Shown here: in pieces, positions 31,589-40,250 of the stretch
How positions within the stretch are numbered: the stretch's first letter is position 1
How the letters are laid out: the number at the start of each line of letters is the position of its first letter
Assembly: GCA_034431495.1 (NCBI GenBank)
Contig: DAOUDB010000115.1
Location: 1-40,270, forward strand
Reading direction: 5' to 3'
Source: Roseilinea sp034431495
GTDB lineage: Bacteria; Chloroflexota; Anaerolineae; J036; Brachytrichaceae
Length of the DNA stretch: 40,270 nt
The notes under the pieces: generated by a model
The model's input: the letters and a program-made list of their open reading frames with translations, nothing else
Database searches by the model: none
What the model was told of the DNA's origin: nothing
Made by a program: the position numbers and the translations under genes

Positions 31589-32113
31589 ATGCCGGACACT
31601 CTAGCTTCACTTCCTGAACTTTCGCGCATCGCAGCCGACCTGGGCGATGCGGTAGTTGAAACCGTTGTCGCGCACGGCGAGATGACGCTTATCACCACCC
31701 GCGAACGGCTGGTGGAGGTATTGACCTGGCTGCGTGATCGGCAGCAGTTCGAAATGCTGACCGATGAAACCTGCGTGGACTACTACCCGAAAGAGCCGCG
31801 CTTTGCGATTGTGTATCAGCTCAACTCGCTATCGCGCCGGCTGCGCCTGCGCGTCAAAGTTTTCCTCAGCGAGTACGACAAAGTTGTCCCGACGGCGACC
31901 GGCGTGTATGCCAGCGCCAACTGGCTGGAGCGCGAGATCTACGATCTGTTTGGCGTAATGTTCGAGGGGCATCCTGATTTGCGGCGCATTTTGATGCCGG
32001 CCGGCTACGAGGGGCATCCTTTGTTGAAGGAAGTGCCGGTGACGGTCGAGGAAGTTGCGTTCTCGTTCAACCGCCGGCGCATTGACGGCGACAAGCCCTA
32101 TGCCCGCGAGTAG
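31589..32113 (+). CDS. nuoC: NADH-quinone oxidoreductase subunit C
   Basis: 174 residues, a separate NuoC (not fused to NuoD). The signature EREIYDLFGVMFEGHPDLRRILMP at residues 112-135 is diagnostic, and the FEMLTDETCVDYYP segment is also typical. It is part of the peripheral arm near NuoD. ATG 31589 is preferred over an upstream TTG (31574) that lies inside a heptamer tract. No clear ribosome site is seen. Confidence 0.95.
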   Translation: MPDTLASLPELSRIAADLGDAVVETVVAHGEMTLITTRERLVEVLTWLRDRQQFEMLTDETCVDYYPKEPRFAIVYQLNSLSRRLRLRVKVFLSEYDKVVPTATGVYASANWLEREIYDLFGVMFEGHPDLRRILMPAGYEGHPLLKEVPVTVEEVAFSFNRRRIDGDKPYARE

Positions 32114-32172
32114 GCAAACAGTGCTGAGCGATGAGGGCCGAGCGATGAGTGTGGAGTGCGGAAAATTGAGTC

Positions 32173-32228
32173 TGATGTCTGTGATCTGTAATCTGTAATC
32201 TGTAATCTGACTACTGACTACTGACATG
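32173..32228. repeat. Heptamer tract running into the nuoD start codon
   Basis: tgatgtc, tgtgatc, tgtaatc (three times), tgactac (twice) and tgacatg. The last word contains the nuoD ATG at 32226. Upstream (32119-32160) the words agcgatgag and gtggagtg recur. Confidence 0.8.
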
Positions 32229-33506
32229 CTCGCAGAACCTACCATTCATGAAGCGCCAGAGAGCGTGTTGACCGAGTCCAACGCGCAGTTGGATATCACG
32301 CTCGAACAACTGAAGAAGCTGGTCAGCCCGCGCGCCTTCACCGGCGAGACGATGTTGCTGAACATGGGGCCGCAGCACCCCTCGACGCACGGCGTGTTGC
32401 GCCTGTTGCTGGAGCTGGATGGCGAGACCATTGTCAGTTGCATCCCCGACATCGGCTTTCTGCACACCGGTATCGAAAAGACACACGAAGGCAAGACCTA
32501 CACCAAGGGCATCCCGCTCACCGACCGTATCGACTATCTCGCGCCGCTGTCAAACAATCTGGCTTACATCGGCTGTGTCGAGAAGCTGCTTGGGTTGGAT
32601 GTGCCGTTGCGGGCCCAGTACGTTCGCGTCATTCTGCTCGAATTGACCCGCATGAACAGCCATCTGGTGTGGCTGGGCACGCACGCGCTGGACATCGGCG
32701 CGATGAGCATGTTTCTGTACTGCATGCGCGAGCGGGAGATGATCCTGGACGTGTACGAACTGGTGGCCGGCGCGCGCATGATGACCAGCTACTTCCGCGT
32801 GGGCGGGCTGTGGCGCGACACTCCCGCCGGCTTCACCGATCTCGTTCAGAAAATCCTGGACGTTTTCCCAAAGCGCTTGCTGGAGTACGAGAAGCTGCTG
32901 AAAGACAATCCGATGTGGAAAGAGCGCACGGTCGGCATCGGGGTCATCAGCAAAGAGGATGCTATCGCCTACGGTATGACCGGTCCTTCCCTGCGCGGCA
33001 GCGGCGTGAACTACGACGTGCGTAAGGCGTATCCCTACGGCAGCTACGACCAGTTCGAGTTCAGCGTGCCGGTCGGGTCGAACGGCGATGTGTACGACCG
33101 CTATCGCTGCCGAATGGAAGAGTTTTACCAAAGCCTGAAGATCATCGAGCAGGCGATGAAGCGTCTGCCGGCCGGCCCGGTGATGGTGGACAACCGCAAG
33201 ATCGCGCCGCCGCCCAAGCACGAGATCGCCTACTCGATGGAGTCGCTCATCCACCATTTCAAGCTGTGGACAGAGGGCTTCTCTGTGCCAGAGGGTGAAG
33301 CCTACTTCGCCGTCGAGAGCGGCAAGGGTGAATTTGGCTGTTACATTTCGGCCAATGGTGGGCCAAAGCCGCGCCGGGTGCATTTCCGCGCCCCTTCGCT
33401 GTGCAACCTGCAGGCGTTGCCGAAGATGAGCCGGGACTGTCTGATTGCAGACATGGTGGCCATCGTCGGCTCAATCGACATTGTGCTGGGCGAAGTGGAT
33501 CGCTGA
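32226..33506 (+). CDS. nuoD: NADH-quinone oxidoreductase subunit D
   Basis: 426 residues of the 49-kDa subunit. The quinone-site motif NMGPQHPSTHGVLRL (about 46-60), GFLHTGIEK, RMNSHLVWLG, the RGSG loop after GPSLRG and the C-terminal SIDIVLGEVDR are all conserved. With NuoB it forms the quinone-binding cavity. The start codon is part of a heptamer tract, and no ribosome site is recognisable, so initiation probably depends on coupling or an unstructured AT-rich leader. Confidence 0.96.
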   Translation: MLAEPTIHEAPESVLTESNAQLDITLEQLKKLVSPRAFTGETMLLNMGPQHPSTHGVLRLLLELDGETIVSCIPDIGFLHTGIEKTHEGKTYTKGIPLTDRIDYLAPLSNNLAYIGCVEKLLGLDVPLRAQYVRVILLELTRMNSHLVWLGTHALDIGAMSMFLYCMREREMILDVYELVAGARMMTSYFRVGGLWRDTPAGFTDLVQKILDVFPKRLLEYEKLLKDNPMWKERTVGIGVISKEDAIAYGMTGPSLRGSGVNYDVRKAYPYGSYDQFEFSVPVGSNGDVYDRYRCRMEEFYQSLKIIEQAMKRLPAGPVMVDNRKIAPPPKHEIAYSMESLIHHFKLWTEGFSVPEGEAYFAVESGKGEFGCYISANGGPKPRRVHFRAPSLCNLQALPKMSRDCLIADMVAIVGSIDIVLGEVDR

Positions 33507-33567
33507 CACCCGCTATGCAATACACACCACCTGACCTATCTCGCGTTTCGCGCACTGAGCACTTGAC

Positions 33568-34047
33568 ATGTTGAAAGAAAAACGCGCATCCGACATCGAG
33601 AAGACGCTGGCGAAGTACCCCAGCAAGCGCAGCGCCGTGATGCCACTGCTGCACATCGCGCAGCAGGAGCACGGCTACTGCGATGACAATGCCATCCGCG
33701 AAGTGGCGGAGATTCTGGAGCTGGACCCGACCGAGGTCAAATCTATTGTCGGCTTCTACACCATGTTCTATGAGGAGCCGACCGGCCAGTATGTGATCGA
33801 GGTGTGCGACGACTTGCCGTGCGCGCTGCGCGGCGCAGACGAGTTTGTAAGCCACTGCGAACACAAGCTGGGCGTCAAGGCCGGCCAGACCACGCCGGAT
33901 GGCAAGTTCACTCTGCGCACGGTCATGTGTATCGCCGCCTGCCATCGCGCGCCGGTGGCCCAGGTAAACACCGAGTACCGCTATTCGCTGACGCCCGAAA
34001 GCTTCGACCAGATGATTGACGACTTGAAAGGACAAGACGCCAAGTGA
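33568..34047 (+). CDS. nuoE: NADH-quinone oxidoreductase subunit E
   Basis: 159 residues, the 24-kDa thioredoxin-like subunit. The 2Fe-2S (N1a) ligands are Cys80 and Cys85 (EVCDDLPCALRG) and Cys121 and Cys125 (MCIAACHRAP). The N-terminal helical domain includes LLHIAQQEHGY and VVGFYTMF-like segments. It ends in TGATG, sharing one base with the nuoF ATG. It forms the NADH dehydrogenase module with NuoF and NuoG. Confidence 0.95.
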   Translation: MLKEKRASDIEKTLAKYPSKRSAVMPLLHIAQQEHGYCDDNAIREVAEILELDPTEVKSIVGFYTMFYEEPTGQYVIEVCDDLPCALRGADEFVSHCEHKLGVKAGQTTPDGKFTLRTVMCIAACHRAPVAQVNTEYRYSLTPESFDQMIDDLKGQDAK

Positions 34048-35336
34048 TGGACAAGCACGTATTGTTGCGCGATCTGGATGTGCCCAATATCCGTGAGCTG
34101 GCGGTGTATCAGGCCAACGACGGCTACGCAGCCTGGCGCAAGGCGCTGTCGGCGATGAAACCGGAAGAAGTGGTCGCGGTCGTTAAGGACGCTGGCCTGC
34201 GCGGGCGCGGTGGGGCCGGCTTTCCCGCCGGCCTGAAGTGGAGCTTTATCCCGAAGGACATCTTCCCCAAGTACGTCGTCGTCAACGGCGATGAAAGCGA
34301 AGCCGGCACGTTCAAGGATCACCAGCTTCTCGACAACAACCCGCACCAGGTGATCGAAGGCACAGCCCTGTGCGCCTATGCTGTGCAGGCCAACACTGCT
34401 TACATCTACCTGCGCGGCGAATTTCTGGAGCCGTCGCGCACCTTGCAAAAGGCAATCGACGAGGCGTATGCCGCCGGCTTGCTGGGCCAGAACATTCTGG
34501 GCACGGGTTACAACCTGGACATTCACATTCACCTGGGGGCCGGCGCGTACATTTGCGGCGAGGAGACCGCGCTCCTGTCGTCGCTGGAAGGGCAACTCGG
34601 CCAGCCACGCCTGCGCCCGCCGTTTCCCGCCGTGCAGGGGTTGTACGCCAAGCCGACCGTCATCAATAACGTCGAGACGTTGGCGAATGTGCCGCCCATC
34701 GTGTTGAACGGCGCGCAGTGGTATCGCCAGTTCGGCACCGAGAAAAGCCCCGGCACGAAAATATTCTGTGTCAGCGGCCGGGTGAACAGGCCCGGCAACT
34801 ACGAACTGCCGCTGGGTCAGCACACCATCCGCGAGCTGATCGACATGGCCGGCGGCACAATCAACAATCGGCCTGTGAAGGGTATCCTGCCGGCGGGGTC
34901 ATCGGCGCCCATTCTGCCGGCCAGCGCGCTCGACACAAAGCTCGACTACGAAAGCATGCAGGCAGCCGGCTCCCTGCTCGGCTCCGCGTCCTTCGTCATT
35001 CTCGATGACACGGTCGACATCGTGTGGGCGGCGCGCAAGATGGTCCGCTTCTTCAAGCATGAGTCGTGCGGCAAGTGCACGCCGTGCCGCGAAGGCACGC
35101 ACTGGGCGATGAAGCTGTACGACAAGATCGTGAGCGGGCAAGGCTCGCTTCAGGATGTGGAGATGCTGACCGAGGTGGCTAATAGCATGGCCGGCAAATG
35201 CTTTTGCCTGTTGGGCGAATTTGCCACCAGCCCGATCCTGAGCACGCTCAAGCATTTCCGGCCCGAATACGAGGCCTGGGTGTCCGGCGCAAAGAAGCTG
35301 GCCAGTGAGGCCGGCCAGCCCATGATTGCAGCATAG
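34047..35336 (+). CDS. nuoF: NADH-quinone oxidoreductase subunit F
   Basis: 429 residues. NADH and FMN sites are GLRGRGGAGFPAGLKW (about 50-66) and GDESEAGTFKD. YICGEETALLSSLEG is the second glycine-rich motif, and the N3 4Fe-4S ligands are in ESCGKCTPCREG with a fourth Cys in the CFCLLGEFA region. It is the electron entry subunit. The ATG overlaps the nuoE stop by one base. A GTG one codon upstream is less likely. Confidence 0.96.
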   Translation: MDKHVLLRDLDVPNIRELAVYQANDGYAAWRKALSAMKPEEVVAVVKDAGLRGRGGAGFPAGLKWSFIPKDIFPKYVVVNGDESEAGTFKDHQLLDNNPHQVIEGTALCAYAVQANTAYIYLRGEFLEPSRTLQKAIDEAYAAGLLGQNILGTGYNLDIHIHLGAGAYICGEETALLSSLEGQLGQPRLRPPFPAVQGLYAKPTVINNVETLANVPPIVLNGAQWYRQFGTEKSPGTKIFCVSGRVNRPGNYELPLGQHTIRELIDMAGGTINNRPVKGILPAGSSAPILPASALDTKLDYESMQAAGSLLGSASFVILDDTVDIVWAARKMVRFFKHESCGKCTPCREGTHWAMKLYDKIVSGQGSLQDVEMLTEVANSMAGKCFCLLGEFATSPILSTLKHFRPEYEAWVSGAKKLASEAGQPMIAA

Positions 35337-35505
35337 CCGGCGCGCTGCGCTGCCGCCCTCAAGAGCGGCTGTGTGATCGCGTCGTTGTCTGAAAATACGC
35401 AAGGAGGTAAATCATATCCGGTTATAGCGGCAGATAGTAGCTGCGTCGTTCGACTAATGAGGTGCGCGGACGTGGATGAGTTTCCATGTCTGACACAGGA
35501 GTGAT

Positions 35506-36225
35506 ATGAATTTCCGCACCCTCATTCTGTCTTGTCTTGCTGCTCTATTAGTCATGCCGCTGTCGCTGTCCAGCGCAAAAGCTGCCGGCGCCGAGCCACC
35601 ACCCAGCGTGCCGTTGGGAGAGATCTCTCCGGCCGATGAGGGTAAGACGCTCACCATCGAAGGCGCAGTGGTTGGCGCAGAGAATTTCTCATCCGGCTTC
35701 AAATTGCATGTCAACGACGGGACAGGGCAAGTCATTGTTTTGATCTGGGAAAGTGACTGGGATTACATCTACGACTCGTATCACATCAACGTCGGCGCAG
35801 TTGTCCGTGTGACAGGCAAGGTCGATGTCTATCGCGGACAGATCGAGATTGTGCCCAAATGGGGCAGCGACGTGAAGGTGGTCAAGTGGGCCAGGCGCAA
35901 CTGGCGCAAGTACGCGCTGGGCAGCATGAATGGCAACGATCACAACGCTGTGGTGTGGGTCGAAGGCTGGATCGCCGATATCACGCCGGCCCAGGATGGC
36001 GCGTATTTGCTGATCTACGATGACACCGGCGCGCAAAAAGTGCATGTGTATGACGTGGTGGCCCGGCGCATCCCGCGGCAAGAGCAGTTGTGGGTCGGTC
36101 AGCGTGTGAGCATCGTCGGTCGTGTGCGCGCCAGGCGGCGGGTGGGCATTGAAATTGTGCCGGCGCTGCCCCACGATGTGTATGTTGCAGCCGGCGACGC
36201 CGGCACCGGAGGCGAGTCGAAATGA
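35506..36225 (+). CDS. Secreted tandem OB-fold protein, first of pair
   Basis: 239 residues. A signal peptide (MNFRTLILSCLAALLVMPLSL, cleavage near AKA-A at 27) is followed by two similar beta-barrel segments. Each has the pattern 'G..LTIEGAVV..ENFSSGFKLHVNDGTG', then 'NVGAVVRVTGKVDVYRGQIEIVP'; the second copy is more diverged (WVEGWIADITPAQDGAYLLIYDD). This is the layout of OB-fold nucleic-acid/ligand-binding domains of the exported BOF/YdeI or NrfJ-like type, but I cannot name a family with certainty. It sits between nuoF and nuoG on the same strand, with AGGAG 4 nt before the ATG, and overlaps the next gene in ATGA. Confidence 0.75.
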   Translation: MNFRTLILSCLAALLVMPLSLSSAKAAGAEPPPSVPLGEISPADEGKTLTIEGAVVGAENFSSGFKLHVNDGTGQVIVLIWESDWDYIYDSYHINVGAVVRVTGKVDVYRGQIEIVPKWGSDVKVVKWARRNWRKYALGSMNGNDHNAVVWVEGWIADITPAQDGAYLLIYDDTGAQKVHVYDVVARRIPRQEQLWVGQRVSIVGRVRARRRVGIEIVPALPHDVYVAAGDAGTGGESK

Positions 36226-36902
36226 AAACGCGCTTCTGGGCCATCGGGCTGAGTGTGTTCGTCGCGCTTGTGGGCGCGGGTGTTGTGTGGGCAGCCGGCC
36301 GGCCCGTGACGCCGATCGGGCAAATCAGCGCTCAAGACGTTGGCGCGGTGATGACGATCAGCGGCGTAGTGAGCGACACCGGCAACTTTTCCGCCGGCTT
36401 CAAGTTCGTGATTTCGGATGCGACCGGCGCGCTGCCCGTGACTCTGTTCACGCGGCTGTACGACGAGATCGATGCGCCGGCCCGGCTGAATGTCGGCGCG
36501 CTGGTTACAATGACCGGCAAGCTGAATCAGTACAAGGGTGCGCTCGAACTGGTGCCGGCCAGGTTATCGGATGTGCAGATCGGCGCCCTGGTTGCGCCAT
36601 CGCCGGCGCTGACGCAGACAACGGGCAGAATCACGGCGCGGCAGGGCGAGCGTGTGGTGATTTCCGGCACGATTGCCAAAGTCGAACCGTTCAAGTCGGG
36701 CGTGAAGTGGATCGTGGATGACGGCAGCGGACCGCGCCGGGTGACGCTGTTTGACACGGTGCGCGAGCGGCTTCCGGCTGCTGACAAACTGGCGCCGGGC
36801 GCGCGGGTGCGCGTGATCGGCAAAGTGAATGTGTATCGCAAGGTGGCCGAGATTGCTGTCGCCTTGCCATACGACGTGACGGTGTTGGAGAGCAAGAAGT
36901 AG
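36222..36902 (+). CDS. Secreted tandem OB-fold protein, second of pair
   Basis: 226 residues, a clear paralog of the preceding gene. A signal peptide or anchor (MKTRFWAIGLSVFVALVGAG) precedes two OB-like repeats: 'VMTISGVVSDTGNFSAGFKFVISDATG' with 'NVGALVTMTGKLNQYKGALELVP', and 'VVISGTIAKVEPFKSGVKWIVDDGSG' with 'VRVIGKVNVYRKVAEIAVALP'. The G-x-V-x-x-Y-[RK]-G/x-x-x-E-[IL] element is shared by all repeats of both proteins. It overlaps the upstream stop in ATGA and ends 5 nt before nuoG, so it must be cotranscribed with complex I. Possible roles include extracytoplasmic ligand or metal handling, but none is proven. Confidence 0.75.
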   Translation: MKTRFWAIGLSVFVALVGAGVVWAAGRPVTPIGQISAQDVGAVMTISGVVSDTGNFSAGFKFVISDATGALPVTLFTRLYDEIDAPARLNVGALVTMTGKLNQYKGALELVPARLSDVQIGALVAPSPALTQTTGRITARQGERVVISGTIAKVEPFKSGVKWIVDDGSGPRRVTLFDTVRERLPAADKLAPGARVRVIGKVNVYRKVAEIAVALPYDVTVLESKK

Positions 36903-36907
36903 GTTCA

Positions 36908-39199
36908 ATGGCTGACCTGGTTAATCTCATAATCGATGGACAACTGGTCGCCGTGCCGAAAGGCACGGTGATCGTTGATGCGGCCAAGAAGCTGGGCATT
37001 GATATTCCGGTATTCTGTTACCACCCCAAGCTCAAGCCGGTTGGCATGTGCCGGATGTGCCTGGTCGAGGTCGGCACGCCCAAGGTTGACCCGGCCACAA
37101 AGCAGGTGGTGAAGGATGAGGCCGGCAACGTTGTCATCGCCTGGATGCCCAAGCTGCAAACCGCCTGCACCACAACGGTGAGCGAGGGCATGTCGGTGCG
37201 CACGAACACCCGGCAGGTGGCCGACGCGCGCGAGGACGTTCTGGAATTCCTCCTCACCAGCCACCCGCTCGATTGCCCCATTTGCGACAAGGGCGGCGAG
37301 TGCCCGCTGCAAAATCTCACCATGGGCTATGGGCCGGCCGTGAGCCGGTTCGATTACGAGGCCAAGCAACACAACGACAAGCATGTGCCGCTGGGCGACC
37401 TGATCTTCCTCGACCGCGAACGGTGCATTCAGTGCGGGCGCTGTGTGCGCTTTCAGGATGATGTGGCCGATGACCATGTGCTGCAATTCCACGAGCGCGG
37501 CCGGCACATGGAGATCATCACGTTCAGCGACCCACCCTTCGATTCCTATTTCAGCGGCAACACCACCGACATTTGCCCGGTCGGCGCGCTGACCACAGCC
37601 GACTTCCGCTTCAAGGCTCGGCCCTGGGAACTTGCCAGCGCCCAGAGTGTGTGCGCGCACTGCCCGGTCGGCTGCAACATCACGCTCAACACGCGCCTGG
37701 AGACACGCACGGGCGGCTATGAGATCAAGCGCGTCATGCCGCGCCAGAACGAGCAGGTCAACGAAATCTGGATGTGTGACAAAGGCCGCTTTGTGCATCA
37801 TTTCACCCGCGCCGAAGATCGTTTGAAGACGCCCCTGATGCGCGACGCCAACGGGCAACTGGTTGAGGCCACCTGGGAGGACGCGCTGAGCCGCGTGGCG
37901 CGCGAGTTGAGCGCCGCTGCGTCGGTGGCCGGCGTAATCGGAGACCGCCTGCCCAACGAAGACGCTTTCCTGTTTGCGCGGGTGTTCCGCGATGTGTTGG
38001 GCGCAGGGCAGCGGCAGCAAGCCGGCCTGTTCGTCTCGCCGCGCGTGCCGGCTGCCTATGCCGACATCGCGCGCGACTATGGCATTGGGGTAACTGCCGA
38101 CTTCAAGGCGCTGGGCAAAGGCGATGTCATTCTTGTCGTCAATGGCGATGTGGAAGAAAGCGCGCCGGTGTGGTTCCTGCGCCTGCGCCAGGCTGTGGTT
38201 GAACGTGGCGCCACGCTGATTGTGGCCCACTCGCGCAGCACCAAGATGCATCGCTACGCATCGCAAATCCTGCGTTACGACGCGGGGCAGGCCGCCCAGT
38301 GGGCAGAGCAAGCAATACGCAATACGCAACAGGCAACCCCGTCGCTCGATCTGGAGCAGATCAAAGGCGCGCGCAACCTGCTGATCGTGTTCGGCGATGA
38401 AAAGCTGAACGAAGCCGGCGCGCGCGCGCTGGCGCGCAGCCTGGCTAATTTGCTGATCCTGGCCGGCCACGCCGGCAAAGCGAATAGCGGCCTGTTGCCC
38501 CTTTACCCGCACGCCAACACGCAGGGCGTGTGCGACATGGCAGGCCGCCCCGGCCAGTTGCCCGAGCGTGTGGATGTGGCCTGGTTGGTGGGCGTGGGTG
38601 ACGCCGAAGATGCGCCGAACGCCGGCTTCATCATTGCGCAGGATTTGTTCCTCACCGATCTGGCTGCCCGCGCCGATGTGGTGTTGCCGGCGCTCAGTTT
38701 TGCTGAACGCGATGGCACATTCACAAGCGGCGATCGGCGCGTGCAACGCTTCTATCGCGCCTTGCCGCCACTGGCCCAGGCAAAGCCCGACTGGTGGATC
38801 ATTCAAGAGATTGCCAGACGCCTGGGCGCAAAGTGGCGCTACAACGGCGCGGAGGCCATTTTTGCCGATCTCACTGGGGCTGTGCCCGGCTATGCCGGCC
38901 TGACGTATCCATTGCTCAGCGAGACGGTCGAGCAGTGGCCGCCTATGGGCCGGGCTGATTTGTACTATGGCGGCACGGTGTACGACAACACCGGCGGGTT
39001 GGGCATGCGCTACCCGGCCGGCGTTGAGCAGTCGGGCTTCACGCCGCAAGTCGAATGGTTGCCTGCGCCAGAGCCGACTGTTGACGCCCTGCGCCGGCCT
39101 GTGCCTATGCTCTATCGGGATGGCGAGTTGATTCGTCGCAGCCATGTGCTGGCCGGCCACGTGATCGCCCCAGGCGAAATTCCCGTCGTGGCGAAATAG
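36908..39199 (+). CDS. nuoG: NADH-quinone oxidoreductase subunit G
   Basis: 763 residues. Cluster ligands: N1b Cys37, Cys48, Cys51, Cys87; N4/N5 region His119, Cys123, Cys126, Cys132; then Cys173, Cys176, Cys179, Cys223 (ERCIQCGRC...ICPVGA); and the extra N7 set CAHCPVGC (249-256) with a later Cys in WMCDKG. N7 is present only in some bacteria. The rest is the molybdopterin-oxidoreductase-like domain. Residues about 467-476 (AIRNTQQA) are encoded by a heptamer tract between two domains. The gene begins 5 nt after the second OB-fold gene, without a clear ribosome site. Confidence 0.95.
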   Translation: MADLVNLIIDGQLVAVPKGTVIVDAAKKLGIDIPVFCYHPKLKPVGMCRMCLVEVGTPKVDPATKQVVKDEAGNVVIAWMPKLQTACTTTVSEGMSVRTNTRQVADAREDVLEFLLTSHPLDCPICDKGGECPLQNLTMGYGPAVSRFDYEAKQHNDKHVPLGDLIFLDRERCIQCGRCVRFQDDVADDHVLQFHERGRHMEIITFSDPPFDSYFSGNTTDICPVGALTTADFRFKARPWELASAQSVCAHCPVGCNITLNTRLETRTGGYEIKRVMPRQNEQVNEIWMCDKGRFVHHFTRAEDRLKTPLMRDANGQLVEATWEDALSRVARELSAAASVAGVIGDRLPNEDAFLFARVFRDVLGAGQRQQAGLFVSPRVPAAYADIARDYGIGVTADFKALGKGDVILVVNGDVEESAPVWFLRLRQAVVERGATLIVAHSRSTKMHRYASQILRYDAGQAAQWAEQAIRNTQQATPSLDLEQIKGARNLLIVFGDEKLNEAGARALARSLANLLILAGHAGKANSGLLPLYPHANTQGVCDMAGRPGQLPERVDVAWLVGVGDAEDAPNAGFIIAQDLFLTDLAARADVVLPALSFAERDGTFTSGDRRVQRFYRALPPLAQAKPDWWIIQEIARRLGAKWRYNGAEAIFADLTGAVPGYAGLTYPLLSETVEQWPPMGRADLYYGGTVYDNTGGLGMRYPAGVEQSGFTPQVEWLPAPEPTVDALRRPVPMLYRDGELIRRSHVLAGHVIAPGEIPVVAK
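38307..38334. repeat. Heptamer tract inside nuoG
   Basis: agcaagc, aatacgc, aatacgc, aacaggc. These are the same word family as the nuoG-nuoH junction and, inverted, the tract at 23094. Confidence 0.6.
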
Positions 39200-39206
39200 C
39201 CGTCCT

Positions 39207-39248
39207 GCCCAATACGTAATACGCAACACGCAACACGTAATACGCACC
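39207..39248. repeat. Heptamer tract between nuoG and nuoH
   Basis: gcccaat, acgtaat, acgcaac (twice), acgtaat, acgcacc: six words ending exactly at the base before the nuoH ATG. Confidence 0.8.
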
Positions 39249-40250
39249 ATGAATCCGATCCTCGAAACGTTGGTAAAGTCTGTGGCAGTCCTGGTGGTCG
39301 CCCTGGCCGGATTTGCCTACATGACCTGGGTCGAGCGCAAGTTCATCAGCCGGCTGCAAGCGCGCATCGGGCCAAACCGCGCCGGCCCGTTCGGGCTGCT
39401 GCAGCCGGTGGCAGACGGCATCAAACTGATTTTCAAAGAGAGCATCACCCCGGCCAATGTGGATGTGCTGGTGTATTTCCTGGCCCCGATTGTGGCGGTG
39501 GTGCCGGCATTGGTGCTGTTTGCCGTGATCCCCTTTGGCAGCGATCCGGCTTTCCAGTTGGCGTCGAACATCAACGTGGGCGCTTTGTATGTGATGGCTG
39601 TGCTGGGTGTGGGCATCTACGGCATGATTCTGGCCGGCTGGTCATCGAACAACAAGTACGCCTTGTTGGGCGGATTGCGCGCCTCGGCGCAGGTGATTTC
39701 CTATGAGCTGGGGCTGGGGCTGGCCGTGCTATCTGTCATCATGATGGCGTCGAGCGCCAGCCTGAACGATATCGTGGCATACCAGCAGCCGGGCAACATT
39801 CTGGGCTGGCTGATCTTCCGTCAGCCGGTTGCGGCGGCCATCTTTGCGATCACGGCCCTGGCTGAACTGGCCCGCGCGCCGTTTGATCTGGTGGAGGCCG
39901 AGCAGGAGCTGACCGCCGGCTTCATGACGGAATATGGCGGCATGAAGTTCGCGCTGTTTTACATGTCCGAGTATGTCAAGATGATCGGCATGAGCGCGCT
40001 GTTCGTCACATTCTTCCTGGGCGGCTGGTCCGGGCCGTTTGTGAACGAGGCGCCGGCGCTCTCGCTGGTCTATTTTGCGATCAAGGTGCTGGTCTGCTTG
40101 CTGATCATGGTGTGGGTGCGCGCCACGCTGCCCCGCTTCCGCTATGACAAGCTGATGGGATTCGGCTGGAAGGTGCTGCTGCCGGTGGGACTGTTGAACG
40201 TGGTGGTCACGGCCCTGCTGATTGTGGCCGGCGTTCCCGGCTATAAGTGA
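39249..40250 (+). CDS. nuoH: NADH-quinone oxidoreductase subunit H
   Basis: 333 residues with about eight transmembrane helices. Conserved NuoH motifs are WVERKFISRLQARIGPNRAGP in the first loop, QPVADGIKLIFKE, the ELARAPFDLVEAEQELTAGF loop near the quinone entrance and RATLPRFRYDKLM near the C-terminus. It connects the quinone cavity to the proton-pumping arm. The ATG directly abuts a heptamer tract and has no Shine-Dalgarno site. Further nuo genes are expected beyond the window. Confidence 0.96.
   Translation: MNPILETLVKSVAVLVVALAGFAYMTWVERKFISRLQARIGPNRAGPFGLLQPVADGIKLIFKESITPANVDVLVYFLAPIVAVVPALVLFAVIPFGSDPAFQLASNINVGALYVMAVLGVGIYGMILAGWSSNNKYALLGGLRASAQVISYELGLGLAVLSVIMMASSASLNDIVAYQQPGNILGWLIFRQPVAAAIFAITALAELARAPFDLVEAEQELTAGFMTEYGGMKFALFYMSEYVKMIGMSALFVTFFLGGWSGPFVNEAPALSLVYFAIKVLVCLLIMVWVRATLPRFRYDKLMGFGWKVLLPVGLLNVVVTALLIVAGVPGYK

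Noticed and set aside
35340..35505. Riboswitch or terminator after nuoF
   Set aside because: Only a 5-bp stem (GCCGC/GCGGC) without a U-run is visible; no conserved riboswitch core is recognised.
36905..39250. 781-codon minus-strand ORF opposite nuoG
   Set aside because: High-GC antisense shadow; nuoG on plus has all cluster ligands, and the antisense protein shows no family motif.
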